A DNA stretch of 33,763 bases. Source: an uncultured Clostridia bacterium (GTDB taxonomy: Bacteria > Bacillota > Clostridia > Oscillospirales > Oscillospiraceae). Position 1 is the first letter of the stretch; each line of letters opens with the position of its first letter. Location of the stretch: positions 1 to 33,763 of the forward strand of contig CAMFBN010000025.1 of NCBI GenBank assembly GCA_945948535.1, read 5' to 3'. The notes beneath the pieces were generated by a model that had not been told where the DNA came from, searched no databases, and saw only the letters and a list, made by a program, of their open reading frames with translations. The position numbers and the translations under genes were made by a program. This document shows, piece after piece, positions 26,141 through 33,627 of the stretch.

Positions 26141-26160
26141 CAGTTTGTCTGGACAAACTG
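26141..26160. promoter_or_regulatory. Palindromic operator candidate
   Basis: CAGTTTGTCTGGACAAACTG: two perfect 9-bp arms separated by two bases. It overlaps the -35 element of the cation exporter promoter and lies between that gene and the divergent DegV gene. It suits binding by a dimeric metal-responsive regulator; none is encoded nearby. Confidence 0.5.
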
Positions 26161-26179
26161 CACTTTTCTGTGCTAGAAT
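26150..26179 (+). promoter_or_regulatory. Promoter of the cation exporter
   Basis: TGGACA at 26150-26155, an 18-base spacer and TAGAAT at 26174-26179 with an extended TGC directly before it. It would give a leader of about 140 nt. Confidence 0.65.
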
Positions 26180-26186
26180 AAAAGAA

Positions 26187-26325
26187 CGCGCAGAATTTAC
26201 TTTCTAATCATACAATACTCCGGTCGGGAAGTCACGCCTTTCCTGGGAGAAACCCCGTCCGAAAGCCCCACCGGGCGTAGAAATCCAACTCTACTGCGGG
26301 TAGAGTTGCTTTTTGGAGGAAAATT
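26187..26325 (+). promoter_or_regulatory. Structured 5' leader with attenuator-like hairpin
   Basis: The GC-rich part of the leader (26220-26277) can close as CCGGT(C)GGG with CCCACCGG around an internal GGG-AGAAA-CCC hairpin. Downstream, CAACTCTAC and GTAGAGTTG (26286-26308) form a 9-bp hairpin followed directly by GCTTTTT and then the GGAGG ribosome binding site. A terminator-like hairpin fused to the start region after a folded domain is the usual layout of a riboswitch or protein-controlled attenuator. I could not match it with confidence to a known class, including the Mn2+ yybP-ykoY or the NiCo motif. Confidence 0.5.
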
Positions 26326-27498
26326 ATGACCAAATTACTGCTTCGCCTTTTTGTAAAGGATGCGGACAATACGGAAAGCCCCAAGGTTCGCGCCGCCATC
26401 GGCACCCTGTCGGGCCTTGTCGGCATCGTGTGCAATGTGCTGCTGTTCGCCTTTAAGCTGCTGGTGGGCACTCTCACCGGCTCCGTCTCCATCACCGCCG
26501 ACGCCATGAACAACCTGTCCGACGCCTCCGGCTCCATCGTCACCTTCATCGGCTTCCGGGTTGCGGATAAGCCAGCCGATGAGCACCACCCCTACGGTCA
26601 CGCCCGGGCGGAATACTTAAGCGGCCTTGGCGTGGCGGCGCTGATCTTAGTCATCGGTCTGGAACTGGTGAAGACCTCGGTAGAGAAAATCATCCACCCC
26701 ACCCCGGTGACCTTTACCACCGTGGCGGCGGTGGTACTGCTGGCGTCCATTGCGGTGAAATTCTGGATGAATCTGTTTAACCGAAGCCTGGCAAAGCGCA
26801 TCGACTCCACGGCCCTGATGGCGACGGCAGCTGACAGCCGCAACGACTGCATCACCACCGGCGCGGTGCTGATTGCCGCCGTGGTGGAAAAGCTGGCGAA
26901 CATCCCCGTGGACGGCTGGATTGGCCTTGCCGTGGCCCTGTTCATTCTCTACAGCGGCCTGAATCTGGCAAAGGACACCATCTCTCCCCTGCTGGGTGAG
27001 GGAGCCGACCCGGAGCTGCGGGAGAAAATTGTGGACTACATTGTGGCCCAGCCCAAGGTGCTGGGCTATCACGACCTGATGGTGCACGACTACGGCCCCG
27101 GTCAGCGGTTTGCCAGTCTCCACGTGGAGATGGACTGCCGGGAGGACCCTCTGGAATGCCACGAACGCATTGACGACATGGAGCGGGAGTGCCTGCGCAG
27201 CCACAACGTGCATCTCGTAATCCACTATGATCCTGTGGTCATCGACAATCCGGAGCTGACGGCTCTGAAAGCCAAGGTGCTGTGTCTGCTGCAAACCCGG
27301 GACCCCCGGCTGAGTCTGCACGATTTCCGCATGGTGCCGGGCAAGAAGCACATGAATCTGGTGTTTGACGTGGCCCTGCCCCGGGATATGAAGGACAAGG
27401 GCGAGGAGCTGCGCAGTTGGGTGGAGGACACCTTGAACACCGAGGGAGAGATGGTCTATCACGTGATTATCACCTTCGACGTTGCGGATTTTGTATAA
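26326..27498 (+). CDS. Cation diffusion facilitator, probably Mn2+ exporter
   Basis: A 390-aa membrane antiporter with about six helices and a cytoplasmic C-terminal dimerisation domain (from about residue 215, including HVEMDCREDP and HLVIHYDPV). In helix 2 the metal site reads DAMNNLSDASGS, so that Asn62 and Asp66 occupy the NxxxD positions; in helix 5 it is ADSRND, a DxxxD. An Asn-Asp/Asp-Asp site is what I recall for MntE-type manganese exporters, whereas zinc members use HxxxD. HPYGHARAEYLSG is the family loop. ATG at 26326 follows GGAGG. The leader hairpin upstream suggests regulation at the RNA level. The metal is inference. Confidence 0.9.
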   Translation: MTKLLLRLFVKDADNTESPKVRAAIGTLSGLVGIVCNVLLFAFKLLVGTLTGSVSITADAMNNLSDASGSIVTFIGFRVADKPADEHHPYGHARAEYLSGLGVAALILVIGLELVKTSVEKIIHPTPVTFTTVAAVVLLASIAVKFWMNLFNRSLAKRIDSTALMATAADSRNDCITTGAVLIAAVVEKLANIPVDGWIGLAVALFILYSGLNLAKDTISPLLGEGADPELREKIVDYIVAQPKVLGYHDLMVHDYGPGQRFASLHVEMDCREDPLECHERIDDMERECLRSHNVHLVIHYDPVVIDNPELTALKAKVLCLLQTRDPRLSLHDFRMVPGKKHMNLVFDVALPRDMKDKGEELRSWVEDTLNTEGEMVYHVIITFDVADFV

Positions 27499-27499
27499 A

Positions 27500-27530
27500 A
27501 AGAGGGCGGATGCAGCTGCATCCGCCTCTT
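27500..27530. terminator. Bidirectional terminator
   Basis: AGAGG, a bulged G, CGGATGCAG and its complement form a stem of about 14 bp with minimal loop, right after the exporter stop. On the minus strand it is followed by CTCTTTTTAT, so it can also end transcripts from the wall-anchored protein gene. Confidence 0.8.
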
Positions 27531-27538
27531 AAAATTAT

Positions 27539-27650
27539 GAAATGCAGAATGCAAAGTGCAAAATGCAGCATCATGGTGTCCGCCATGCGGACAAATTTAA
27601 ATGATTTCCAAAGGAAATACCATTATTTAGCATTCATCATTTTGCATTTC
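27539..27650. repeat. Variable-arm element with AATGCAAA words
   Basis: The left arm iterates AAATGCA/GAATGCAAAGTGCA words and ends CATCATGGT. Then come a hairpin GTCCGC-CAT-GCGGAC, a short AT-rich link, a second hairpin ATTTCC-AAA-GGAAAT, and ACCATTAT leading into the right arm, which is the inverted form of the left (CATTCATCATTTTGCATTT). This is the most complete copy in the window. Confidence 0.8.
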
Positions 27651-27672
27651 GTCGGCAAATTGCCGGCAAGCC

Positions 27673-28689
27673 TTACTTCCAGATCTTCTTGCTGAAAGCG
27701 TAGCCCGCGCCGATCAGGCCCGTCAGGGAGACGAACAGAAGCGCCGCCCACAGGTGGATATTGTCGCCGGTGGCGGGGTTGGTGCCGTCAGTGGCATCCA
27801 GAATGGTGAAGCTGCCTTCGGCCTTGCCATCCTCAAAGTGGATGGTGATGGTGTGCTCGCCCTTCTTGAGGGTGTTCAGGTAGGCGCTCTTCAGGGTGAT
27901 AACGGTGCTGCCCTTCTTCGCGGAATAGTTGCTGTCGCTGATGCGCTTGCCGTCCACGGACACGCCCACAAACTTGTCAAAGTCGCCGTCGGCGGTGAAG
28001 CTCAGGGTTTTGGTGCTCTTGAGATTCCACTTGGCGGCATTGCCCTTGGTGATGGTGTATTCCGGGGCCTTGGGGGCCTCCTTGATGGTGAACTTCACCC
28101 GGACAGTGCCGGTGTAGCCGCTGCCTTCCTTGGCGGTAACTACGGCGTAAGCGTCGCCGGGCTTGTCGTTATTCTCAAAGGTCAGGGTGTAATCGGTATC
28201 GGCTGTGAGCACCTTGCCGTCGACGGTGACGGTGACCTGGGGCTCCACGGCCTTGCCGTCAAAGGTGAATTCGGTTTTATCCAGCTTGACGTGGCTTTCC
28301 TCCAGAATAATGGGTTCCTCGGGCTGGCCTTCCGCCGGCTCGGACTCCTTCTCTACGATGGAGAAGGGGACCTCTACGGTGCCGGTGTAGCCGCCGGTGG
28401 CGATGCCGGTGACGATGACCTTCCCTTCGCCGATCGCAGTGTTGTCGGCATACTCCAGGAAATACTCCTTGTCCAGCGTCAGCAGGGTCTCCTCCACCCG
28501 GACGGTGACGTTGGGGCGAATCTCCTCGCCGGTGTACTCGTATTCGGTCTTTTCCAGGCTGACGTGATCGCGGGTCAGCTCGGTGAACTGTGCTTCCGAT
28601 TCCTCTGCCCGTGCGGTCAGGGGCGCGGCAGCAAGCAGCGTCAGCGCCAGGGCAAAGCCCAGTCCGCGCTGCAAAAGGGATGTGCGCAT
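27673..28689 (-). CDS. Wall-anchored protein with two Ig-like (MBG-type) repeats
   Basis: A secreted surface protein of 338 aa. A signal peptide covers residues 1-28 (to LTARA). Two tandem beta-sandwich repeats follow, each built as KTEYEYTGEEIRPNVTV or KTEFTFDGKAVEPQVTV, a DYTLTFENN-like turn, and GGYTGTVEV or SGYTGTVRV. A third, different domain comes next, and the C-terminus is a cell-wall sorting signal: NPATG at 304-308, a hydrophobic helix and the basic tail SKKIWK. ATG at 28689 has GGAGG nine bases upstream. No sortase gene is adjacent. It is probably a structural or adhesive surface protein; ligand unknown. Confidence 0.85.
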   Translation of the reverse strand: MRTSLLQRGLGFALALTLLAAAPLTARAEESEAQFTELTRDHVSLEKTEYEYTGEEIRPNVTVRVEETLLTLDKEYFLEYADNTAIGEGKVIVTGIATGGYTGTVEVPFSIVEKESEPAEGQPEEPIILEESHVKLDKTEFTFDGKAVEPQVTVTVDGKVLTADTDYTLTFENNDKPGDAYAVVTAKEGSGYTGTVRVKFTIKEAPKAPEYTITKGNAAKWNLKSTKTLSFTADGDFDKFVGVSVDGKRISDSNYSAKKGSTVITLKSAYLNTLKKGEHTITIHFEDGKAEGSFTILDATDGTNPATGDNIHLWAALLFVSLTGLIGAGYAFSKKIWK

Positions 28690-28742
28690 ATAGGGTTTCC
28701 TCCTTGTGTATTTGCGAATCAGCACACAGCTGATCTGCGAGA

Positions 28743-28771
28743 ATAATAGCATAATCGCAACTAATTGTCAA
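28743..28771 (-). promoter_or_regulatory. Promoter of the wall-anchored protein gene
   Basis: On the minus strand, TTGACA (28766-28771), a 17-base spacer, and TATTAT (28743-28748) with an extended TGC before it. A short TCAGC/GCTGA hairpin lies in the leader. Confidence 0.8.
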
Positions 28772-28839
28772 CAAAAACGACTATTATTTTCAAAAAGTAC
28801 ATATTTTCTAAACTTTTTGACATATTTCGACAAAGGAGG

Positions 28840-28873
28840 AAAAAACTGTAGGGGAGGGTCAGTGCCCTCCCCC
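28840..28873 (-). terminator. Terminator of the aminotransferase gene
   Basis: GGGGAGGG and its complement around six bases, followed on the minus strand by TACAGTTTTTTCC. It also resembles the GTAGGGCGGGG hairpin family, having GTAGGGGAGGG at one edge. Confidence 0.75.
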
Positions 28874-28881
28874 ACATATCA

Positions 28882-30063
28882 TTACCGGAACCGCCGGATA
28901 AGCTCTGCAAACACCGGCAGGCTTCTCTGAATCATATCGTAGCTGACGCAGTAGCACACCCGGAAGTAGCCGGGGCAGCCGAAGCCGTCGCCGGGCACCA
29001 GCAGCAAATCCTTCTGCTTTGCCAGCTCCGAGAACCGGTTCGCGTCGCCGCCGGGGGCCTTGACAAACAGGTAGAAGGCCCCGTCGGGCTTTGCCATTTC
29101 GTAACCCATGGCGCTCAGTCCCTCATAGAGAGCCAGACGGTTCCGGTTATAGCTGTCCAGGTCGGGCCGCAGGTGGGCGCACCGGGCGATGACCTTCTGC
29201 CACAGGCTGGGGGCGCAGACGTGTCCGCAGGCCCGGGCGGCGCCTGCCACGGCGGCGTAGACCATTTCGCTGTCAGTGCAGCCGCTGGGCACATATACAT
29301 AGCCGATGCGTTCGCCGGGCAGGGACAGGGACTTGGAGTAGGAGTAACAGATGACGGTGTCCGGGTAGATGGCGGGCAGGAAGGGCACTTCTACCCCGTA
29401 AACCAGCTCCCGGTAAGGCTCATCGGAGATCAGGTAGATGGGGTGCCCAAACTGGGCGGCTTTCCGCGTCAGCACCGCCGCCAGCGCGGTGAGGGTCTGC
29501 CGGGTGTACACCACCCCGGAGGGATTGTTGGGGGAATTCAGTAGGACGGCCTGAGTCTCGGGGGTCAGCATAGCGGTGAGAGCTTCCAGATTGATCTGGA
29601 AATCGGGCACATCCGGGGGCACCACCTTGAAAATCAGCCCTGCTTCCTCGGCAAAGGGCTTGTACTCCGGGAAGTAGGGGGCCACCGCCAGCAACTCTCC
29701 GCCGGGTACTGCCAGCGCCCGGAAAACGGATACCAGCTCCGGGGCCGCGCCGCAGCCAAGGAAGAATTCCTCGGGCCGGGTGGACACACCGTACCGGGCG
29801 TTGAGGTCATCGGAAATAGACTTCCGGGCATCGTAATCACCCACGGCGGAGGTGTAGCCATGCACCAGCAGGGAGTCGGTTTCCTCCAAAATCCGATGAA
29901 CCGCCTCGTTGACCTCCGCCGGGGCGGGGATGGAGGGGTTGCCCAGAGAGTAGTCGTAGACGTTTTCCGGACCGACAATGGCAGCGCGCTTTCTGCCGTA
30001 TTCAAACAGGTCCCGGATACAGGAGCGGTTGGCTCCCAGCGCATAGGCGTTTTGGTTTACCAT
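28882..30063 (-). CDS. Pyridoxal-phosphate-dependent aminotransferase (class I/II)
   Basis: A 393-aa cytoplasmic fold-type I enzyme that moves amino groups between an amino acid and a 2-oxo acid. The PLP-binding Lys244 is in SYSKSLSLPGERIGY, with Asp214 in ISDEPYREL and Asn180 in NSPNNPSG; the C-terminal Arg that binds the substrate carboxylate is probably in FRVCYC. It resembles the aspartate aminotransferase-like group, but substrate cannot be assigned. I chose ATG at 30063 because GGAGGT lies seven bases upstream; the open frame that continues upstream only translates the adjacent repeat. It follows the exonuclease gene with the repeat between. Confidence 0.93.
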   Translation of the reverse strand: MVNQNAYALGANRSCIRDLFEYGRKRAAIVGPENVYDYSLGNPSIPAPAEVNEAVHRILEETDSLLVHGYTSAVGDYDARKSISDDLNARYGVSTRPEEFFLGCGAAPELVSVFRALAVPGGELLAVAPYFPEYKPFAEEAGLIFKVVPPDVPDFQINLEALTAMLTPETQAVLLNSPNNPSGVVYTRQTLTALAAVLTRKAAQFGHPIYLISDEPYRELVYGVEVPFLPAIYPDTVICYSYSKSLSLPGERIGYVYVPSGCTDSEMVYAAVAGAARACGHVCAPSLWQKVIARCAHLRPDLDSYNRNRLALYEGLSAMGYEMAKPDGAFYLFVKAPGGDANRFSELAKQKDLLLVPGDGFGCPGYFRVCYCVSYDMIQRSLPVFAELIRRFR

Positions 30064-30079
30064 AATATTACCTCCAATC

Positions 30080-30174
30080 AAATTGACAATTGACAATGAA
30101 AAATTGACAATTATGGTATCCCTTCGGGATAATCTGAAAAAATTGTCAACTGTCAATTGTAAATTGTCAATTGA
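30080..30174. repeat. Variable-arm element with TTGACAAT words, second copy
   Basis: The left arm iterates AATTGACAATTGACAATG and ends TTATGGT, then a hairpin ATCCC-TTC-GGGAT, a short link, and a right arm of inverted words (AATTGTCAACTGTCAATTG). It matches the element at 25002-25168 except that the 60-base middle segment is absent. Its right arm overlaps the end of the exonuclease gene. Confidence 0.8.
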
Positions 30175-30853
30175 CTTCGTACAGCGGTTTGACAGGATCA
30201 TAGCGCTGCGCCTTGTAAGTAACGGAGCCGATGGGCTTGCCCTCTATGCCGTACTTGGGATTGTAGCCAAATAGGTTGACATAACGCAGAAGGTCATCCT
30301 TTTCCTTCTCCATTTCCTCCATGACAGCCACGGTGGCAATGACATCGTCCACCGCCCGGTGGGAGTTGACCACCTTGCCGGACAGACCATACTGCTCAAT
30401 GGCGCTGCACAGCCGGTGGGGATAGCTGTGGCGGTCACGGTAGACGGTCAGCAGGTCCAGCTTGTCCTTCCCCTTTAAAATGGCGGGGTCGCCGCTGCGG
30501 AGCAGAAGATAGAACAGGAAACTCAGGTCGAAGTGGGCGTTATAGGCAAGCAGCAGGGTGTTTCCCACAATCAGCTCGGCGATGTCCCGGCAGACCCGGG
30601 TCTTGGACAGGCCCCGCTCCCGTAAATCCTGGGTGGAAATGCCGGTGAGCTGCTGAATTTTCGGGGGCACGAACCCGCCGGGGGACAGGGCCACCAGCTC
30701 ATCATATTCCCGTGTGATTTTCGGTTCCCCGTCGGCGGCTTCCACCACCACGGCGGCAAATTCGATGATCTCGTCCCGGCTGTAAGTAAGGCCGGTGGTC
30801 TCCGTGTCGAAGAGCACCAGACGGTCGTAGTGTTCAAACAGCGATGCAAACAT
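30167..30853 (-). CDS. DEDDh 3'-5' exonuclease (DnaQ/PolC-epsilon type)
   Basis: A 228-aa nuclease. The three exonuclease motifs are complete: Asp16 and Glu18 in FDTETTG, Asp109 in YNAHFDLSF, and His165 with Asp170 in HRAVDD. Stand-alone members proofread or trim DNA or RNA ends; the polymerase partner, if any, is unknown. The C-terminal extension of about 45 residues after the catalytic core (LFGYNPKYGIEGKPIG) is not something I can assign. The last codons and the TGA stop come from the adjoining variable-arm repeat, so the original C-terminus may have been altered by its insertion. Confidence 0.9.
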   Translation of the reverse strand: MFASLFEHYDRLVLFDTETTGLTYSRDEIIEFAAVVVEAADGEPKITREYDELVALSPGGFVPPKIQQLTGISTQDLRERGLSKTRVCRDIAELIVGNTLLLAYNAHFDLSFLFYLLLRSGDPAILKGKDKLDLLTVYRDRHSYPHRLCSAIEQYGLSGKVVNSHRAVDDVIATVAVMEEMEKEKDDLLRYVNLFGYNPKYGIEGKPIGSVTYKAQRYDPVKPLYEVN

Positions 30854-30875
30854 ATCTCTTTCTCTCCCAAAACAA

Positions 30876-30995
30876 TGTCATTGCGAAGTAAGTGACCGAT
30901 GTCACTGGCGTGGCAATCCGTTCTCCCATACTACGTTCGCTAATCGCCAGAAGAACGGATTCCCACGCCAGTCTCCGGACTGGCTCGGAATGACA
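30876..30995. repeat. 120-bp element with about 50-bp terminal inverted repeats
   Basis: The element begins TGTCATTGCGA and ends TCGGAATGACA. Both ends share ACTGGCGTGG, then AATCCGTTCT, in inverted orientation, so nearly the whole element folds into one long imperfect hairpin. It has no coding capacity and lies between the exonuclease and CYTH genes. The form is that of a miniature inverted-repeat element; I recall similar TGTCATTGCGA elements in other bacterial genomes. Confidence 0.8.
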
Positions 30996-31002
30996 TAAAT
31001 AA

Positions 31003-31569
31003 TTAAAGTGCCATAGCCCGGGCCAGTTTGCTTTTGGGCTGGGGGTTCAGGTCGAATTCCAGCGCCAATTCCGTGGCAAAGTCCTTCGCCACGGCATCGC
31101 TGCCGGATTTCAGCTCCACCTCCACCTCGGCAAAGGGCAGCTCCCGCCCGCCGCCGAGGAGTACACCCTCATCCAGCGCCAGCTCCACCCTGCCGCCGGG
31201 CAGTTCGATGGTTTTTGCCAGCCGGGTGAAGCGCGCACCGCAGAAGGGGGCGACGCCCTGGTTGACATAATCCAGAATCTCTCCGGGTGCGCCCATGCCG
31301 CATAGCTGGGACACGCCGGCGAATAGGTCGGAATTCTCCACCTCCCATTCGCCGCGGCTGCCGTCAGGCAGGGGCGTTTTCACAGTGCACACGGCCCGCC
31401 CGTTTTCCAGCCGCTGCCGGAGGGTCCACTTGCGGCTTCGCAGGGCCAAATCCGCCGTGTCATAATAGGTGGTTTCCATGGAGATGGAAGTAAATTCCCC
31501 AAATTTCTCCCGAATTTTTGAAAGTACCCCCGGAGATGCCTGATATTTTAGTTCAAATTCTCTGCCCAT
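31003..31569 (-). CDS. CYTH-domain protein (triphosphate tunnel metalloenzyme)
   Basis: A 188-aa protein whose N-terminal ExExK signature is Glu4-Phe-Glu6-Leu-Lys8. Downstream beta-strands carry the expected charged residues: YYDTADLALRSRKWTLRQR, CTVKTPL, RVELALDEG and FAEVEVELKSG. CYTH proteins form an eight-stranded tunnel that binds triphosphates with Mg2+ or Mn2+; bacterial members are inorganic triphosphatases, adenylate cyclases or thiamine-triphosphatases. Triphosphatase is the most general guess. GAGGG is just upstream of the ATG. Divergent from spoIIE. Confidence 0.88.
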   Translation of the reverse strand: MGREFELKYQASPGVLSKIREKFGEFTSISMETTYYDTADLALRSRKWTLRQRLENGRAVCTVKTPLPDGSRGEWEVENSDLFAGVSQLCGMGAPGEILDYVNQGVAPFCGARFTRLAKTIELPGGRVELALDEGVLLGGGRELPFAEVEVELKSGSDAVAKDFATELALEFDLNPQPKSKLARAMAL

Positions 31570-31728
31570 AAGCCCTCGCCTTACGATTGAAACTTCAATA
31601 GATGTTCTCCATTATACACCGACACAGCCACAGATGCAAGAAACTTTACAGCCAGTGCCAATCCGACAGCATTATTTTTTCCACCGTGATAGGATGGGCC
31701 TATCTTCGAAGAAAGGCGTGGTGTACCA

Positions 31729-33627
31729 ATGATGGTGGAGACCTACTTGCGGCAGGGACGGCGGACGTTGCAGCGGCTCCTTCTGGAGCCGGGAATTCGG
31801 GCGGTGCTGCTGACGCTGCTGTACGGCGGCGGCGGCTTCCTGCTCAGCGCGGCGAGTCTGGGCAGCGCGCCTCAGCCCATAGCGATGGGCATGATCTGCG
31901 CAGCCACGGGCTGGCGGGCGGTGGTGATGACGCTGGGGGCCATCGTGGGATACCCGGTGCTCTGGGGCCGGGCGGGGGAACAGGGCATTCTGTGGGCGGC
32001 CTCCGGCGGATTGCTGGCCCTTCTGGTGGGAAGACGACAGGAGAGCCGGGACCAGCCCCTGATGATTCCCGCCATCGCGGCCTTTCTCACGGCGATTACG
32101 GGGTTGTGTTTTCAAATCTTCCTCCATGACCGGACACCGGTCCCGATATATGCTCTGCGCATTGCGGTAACGGGGCTGACGGCGATTCTGTTCACTCAGG
32201 CGGCCCACTGCCGGGACCCGGTGACGGACTGGCTGGTGGGCGGCGTGGCGGCGTTGGCCCTGGCCCAAATTCGGCTGGGGCCATTGGGACTTGGGTATCT
32301 GGCGGCGGGGTTGATGGCGGTGAGCTGCGCCTTTCCGGCAGCGGCGCTGGCGGGGCTGGGGCTGGATCTGGCTCAGGTGACCAAGGTGCCCATGACGGCG
32401 GTGACCTGCCTTGCCTGGTTCATCCGGCTGATTCCCTTTGATAAGCGCTGGCAGCACTACGCAGCCCCGGGGTTTGCCGCGGCGGCGGTGATGGCGGCCT
32501 GCGGAATCTGGGATATGTCAGTGCTGCCGGGACTGGTGCTGGGGGGCGCGGCGGCGGCCCTGCTGCCGCCGAGAAGTCAGATTCCCCACCGCCGGGGGGA
32601 GACGGGCGTGGCACAGGTACGGCTGGAGGTGGGCGCGGAAATGCTGCTGACCACCCGGCAGCTGCTGACGGAAGTGGAACCGCCGCCCGTGGACGCTCAG
32701 GCCCTTCTTGACCGGGCGGTGGAACGGGCCTGCGGTTGCTGCTCGGCCCGGAACAAGTGCACCCAGCGGCTGACCCTGACCATCGACCACATTCTCCACC
32801 CGCTGGAGGCGGACTGCCGCAAGCAGGGTCGTCTCATCCCGGAGCTTCATTTCGCCCAGGAGCGGCTGAAGGCCCTGAACGCGGACCGCCAGCGGCGGCT
32901 GGAATACCGGGCGGCGCTGGCCCAGCAGTATTGCTTTCTTGGAGAGTACCTGCGCTCCCTAGCCGATCAGCTGCCCCGGAAGGCACAGCGGGCGGTGCCG
33001 GAATTCGAAGCCCAGGTTGCCGCCCGGTCCCGTGGGAAGGAGTGGGCAAACGGGGACCGGTGTCTGGCCTTTGCCGGGCCGGAGTGCCGGTATTACGTTT
33101 TACTGTGTGACGGCATGGGCACCGGGCTGGGAGCGGCCCAGGACGGAGTCACCGCCGCCGAACTGCTCCGGCAGATGCTGACAGCCGGATTTCCGGCAGA
33201 CCATGCGCTGGAATCCCTGAACAGCCTGCTGGCCCTGCGGGGTACGGCGGGAGCGGTGACGGTGGATCTGGCGGAGGTGCGGCTGGATACGGGAATTGCC
33301 TGTATTTTCAAGTGGGGCGCGGCCCCCAGCTGGCTGCTCAGCCGGGGCGGAGCGCAAAAAATCGGGACAGCTACGCCGCCGCCGGGCCTCAATGCAGGAG
33401 AGAACCGGATGGTGACGGAGAAGCTGTCCCTTCGTCGGGGAGAAGTGCTGATTTTACTCAGCGACGGTGTGGATGGAGAGGGTATCCAGCACCTTCTTGA
33501 TCTGTCTCCGGACGCGCCGCCTGGGGAGCTGGCGGCAGAAATTCTGGAGAAGGGCTGTGGGAGCGCAGAAGACGACGCAACGGCAGCGGTTATCCGTCTG
33601 CGCCCCGCCAGCTTGCCCACAGCATAA
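31729..33627 (+). CDS. spoIIE: Stage II sporulation protein E-like membrane phosphatase
   Basis: A 632-aa protein with a hydrophobic N-terminal half (about ten helices to residue 285), a central cytoplasmic region with a Cys cluster (CGCCSARNKC near 338), and a C-terminal PP2C phosphatase domain. Metal-binding Asp461 lies in LLCDGMGTG and Asp579 in LSDGVD. In sporulating Firmicutes SpoIIE dephosphorylates the anti-anti-sigma factor SpoIIAA to activate sigma F in the forespore, and takes part in polar division. It is shorter than the roughly 820 residues of Bacillus, mainly in the central region. Two adjacent ATG codons (31729 and 31732) could start it; the ribosome binding site is weak. Its presence indicates an endospore-former. 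Confidence 0.92.
   Translation: MMVETYLRQGRRTLQRLLLEPGIRAVLLTLLYGGGGFLLSAASLGSAPQPIAMGMICAATGWRAVVMTLGAIVGYPVLWGRAGEQGILWAASGGLLALLVGRRQESRDQPLMIPAIAAFLTAITGLCFQIFLHDRTPVPIYALRIAVTGLTAILFTQAAHCRDPVTDWLVGGVAALALAQIRLGPLGLGYLAAGLMAVSCAFPAAALAGLGLDLAQVTKVPMTAVTCLAWFIRLIPFDKRWQHYAAPGFAAAAVMAACGIWDMSVLPGLVLGGAAAALLPPRSQIPHRRGETGVAQVRLEVGAEMLLTTRQLLTEVEPPPVDAQALLDRAVERACGCCSARNKCTQRLTLTIDHILHPLEADCRKQGRLIPELHFAQERLKALNADRQRRLEYRAALAQQYCFLGEYLRSLADQLPRKAQRAVPEFEAQVAARSRGKEWANGDRCLAFAGPECRYYVLLCDGMGTGLGAAQDGVTAAELLRQMLTAGFPADHALESLNSLLALRGTAGAVTVDLAEVRLDTGIACIFKWGAAPSWLLSRGGAQKIGTATPPPGLNAGENRMVTEKLSLRRGEVLILLSDGVDGEGIQHLLDLSPDAPPGELAAEILEKGCGSAEDDATAAVIRLRPASLPTA

Noticed and set aside
26187..26325. 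Calling the exporter leader a yybP-ykoY Mn2+ riboswitch
   Set aside because: The conserved GGGGAGUAG loop and its partner loop are not visible; context alone is not enough to name the class.
30064..30201. N-terminal extension of the aminotransferase
   Set aside because: It only translates the variable-arm repeat; the true start at 30063 has GGAGGT at the right distance and the normal family N-terminus.
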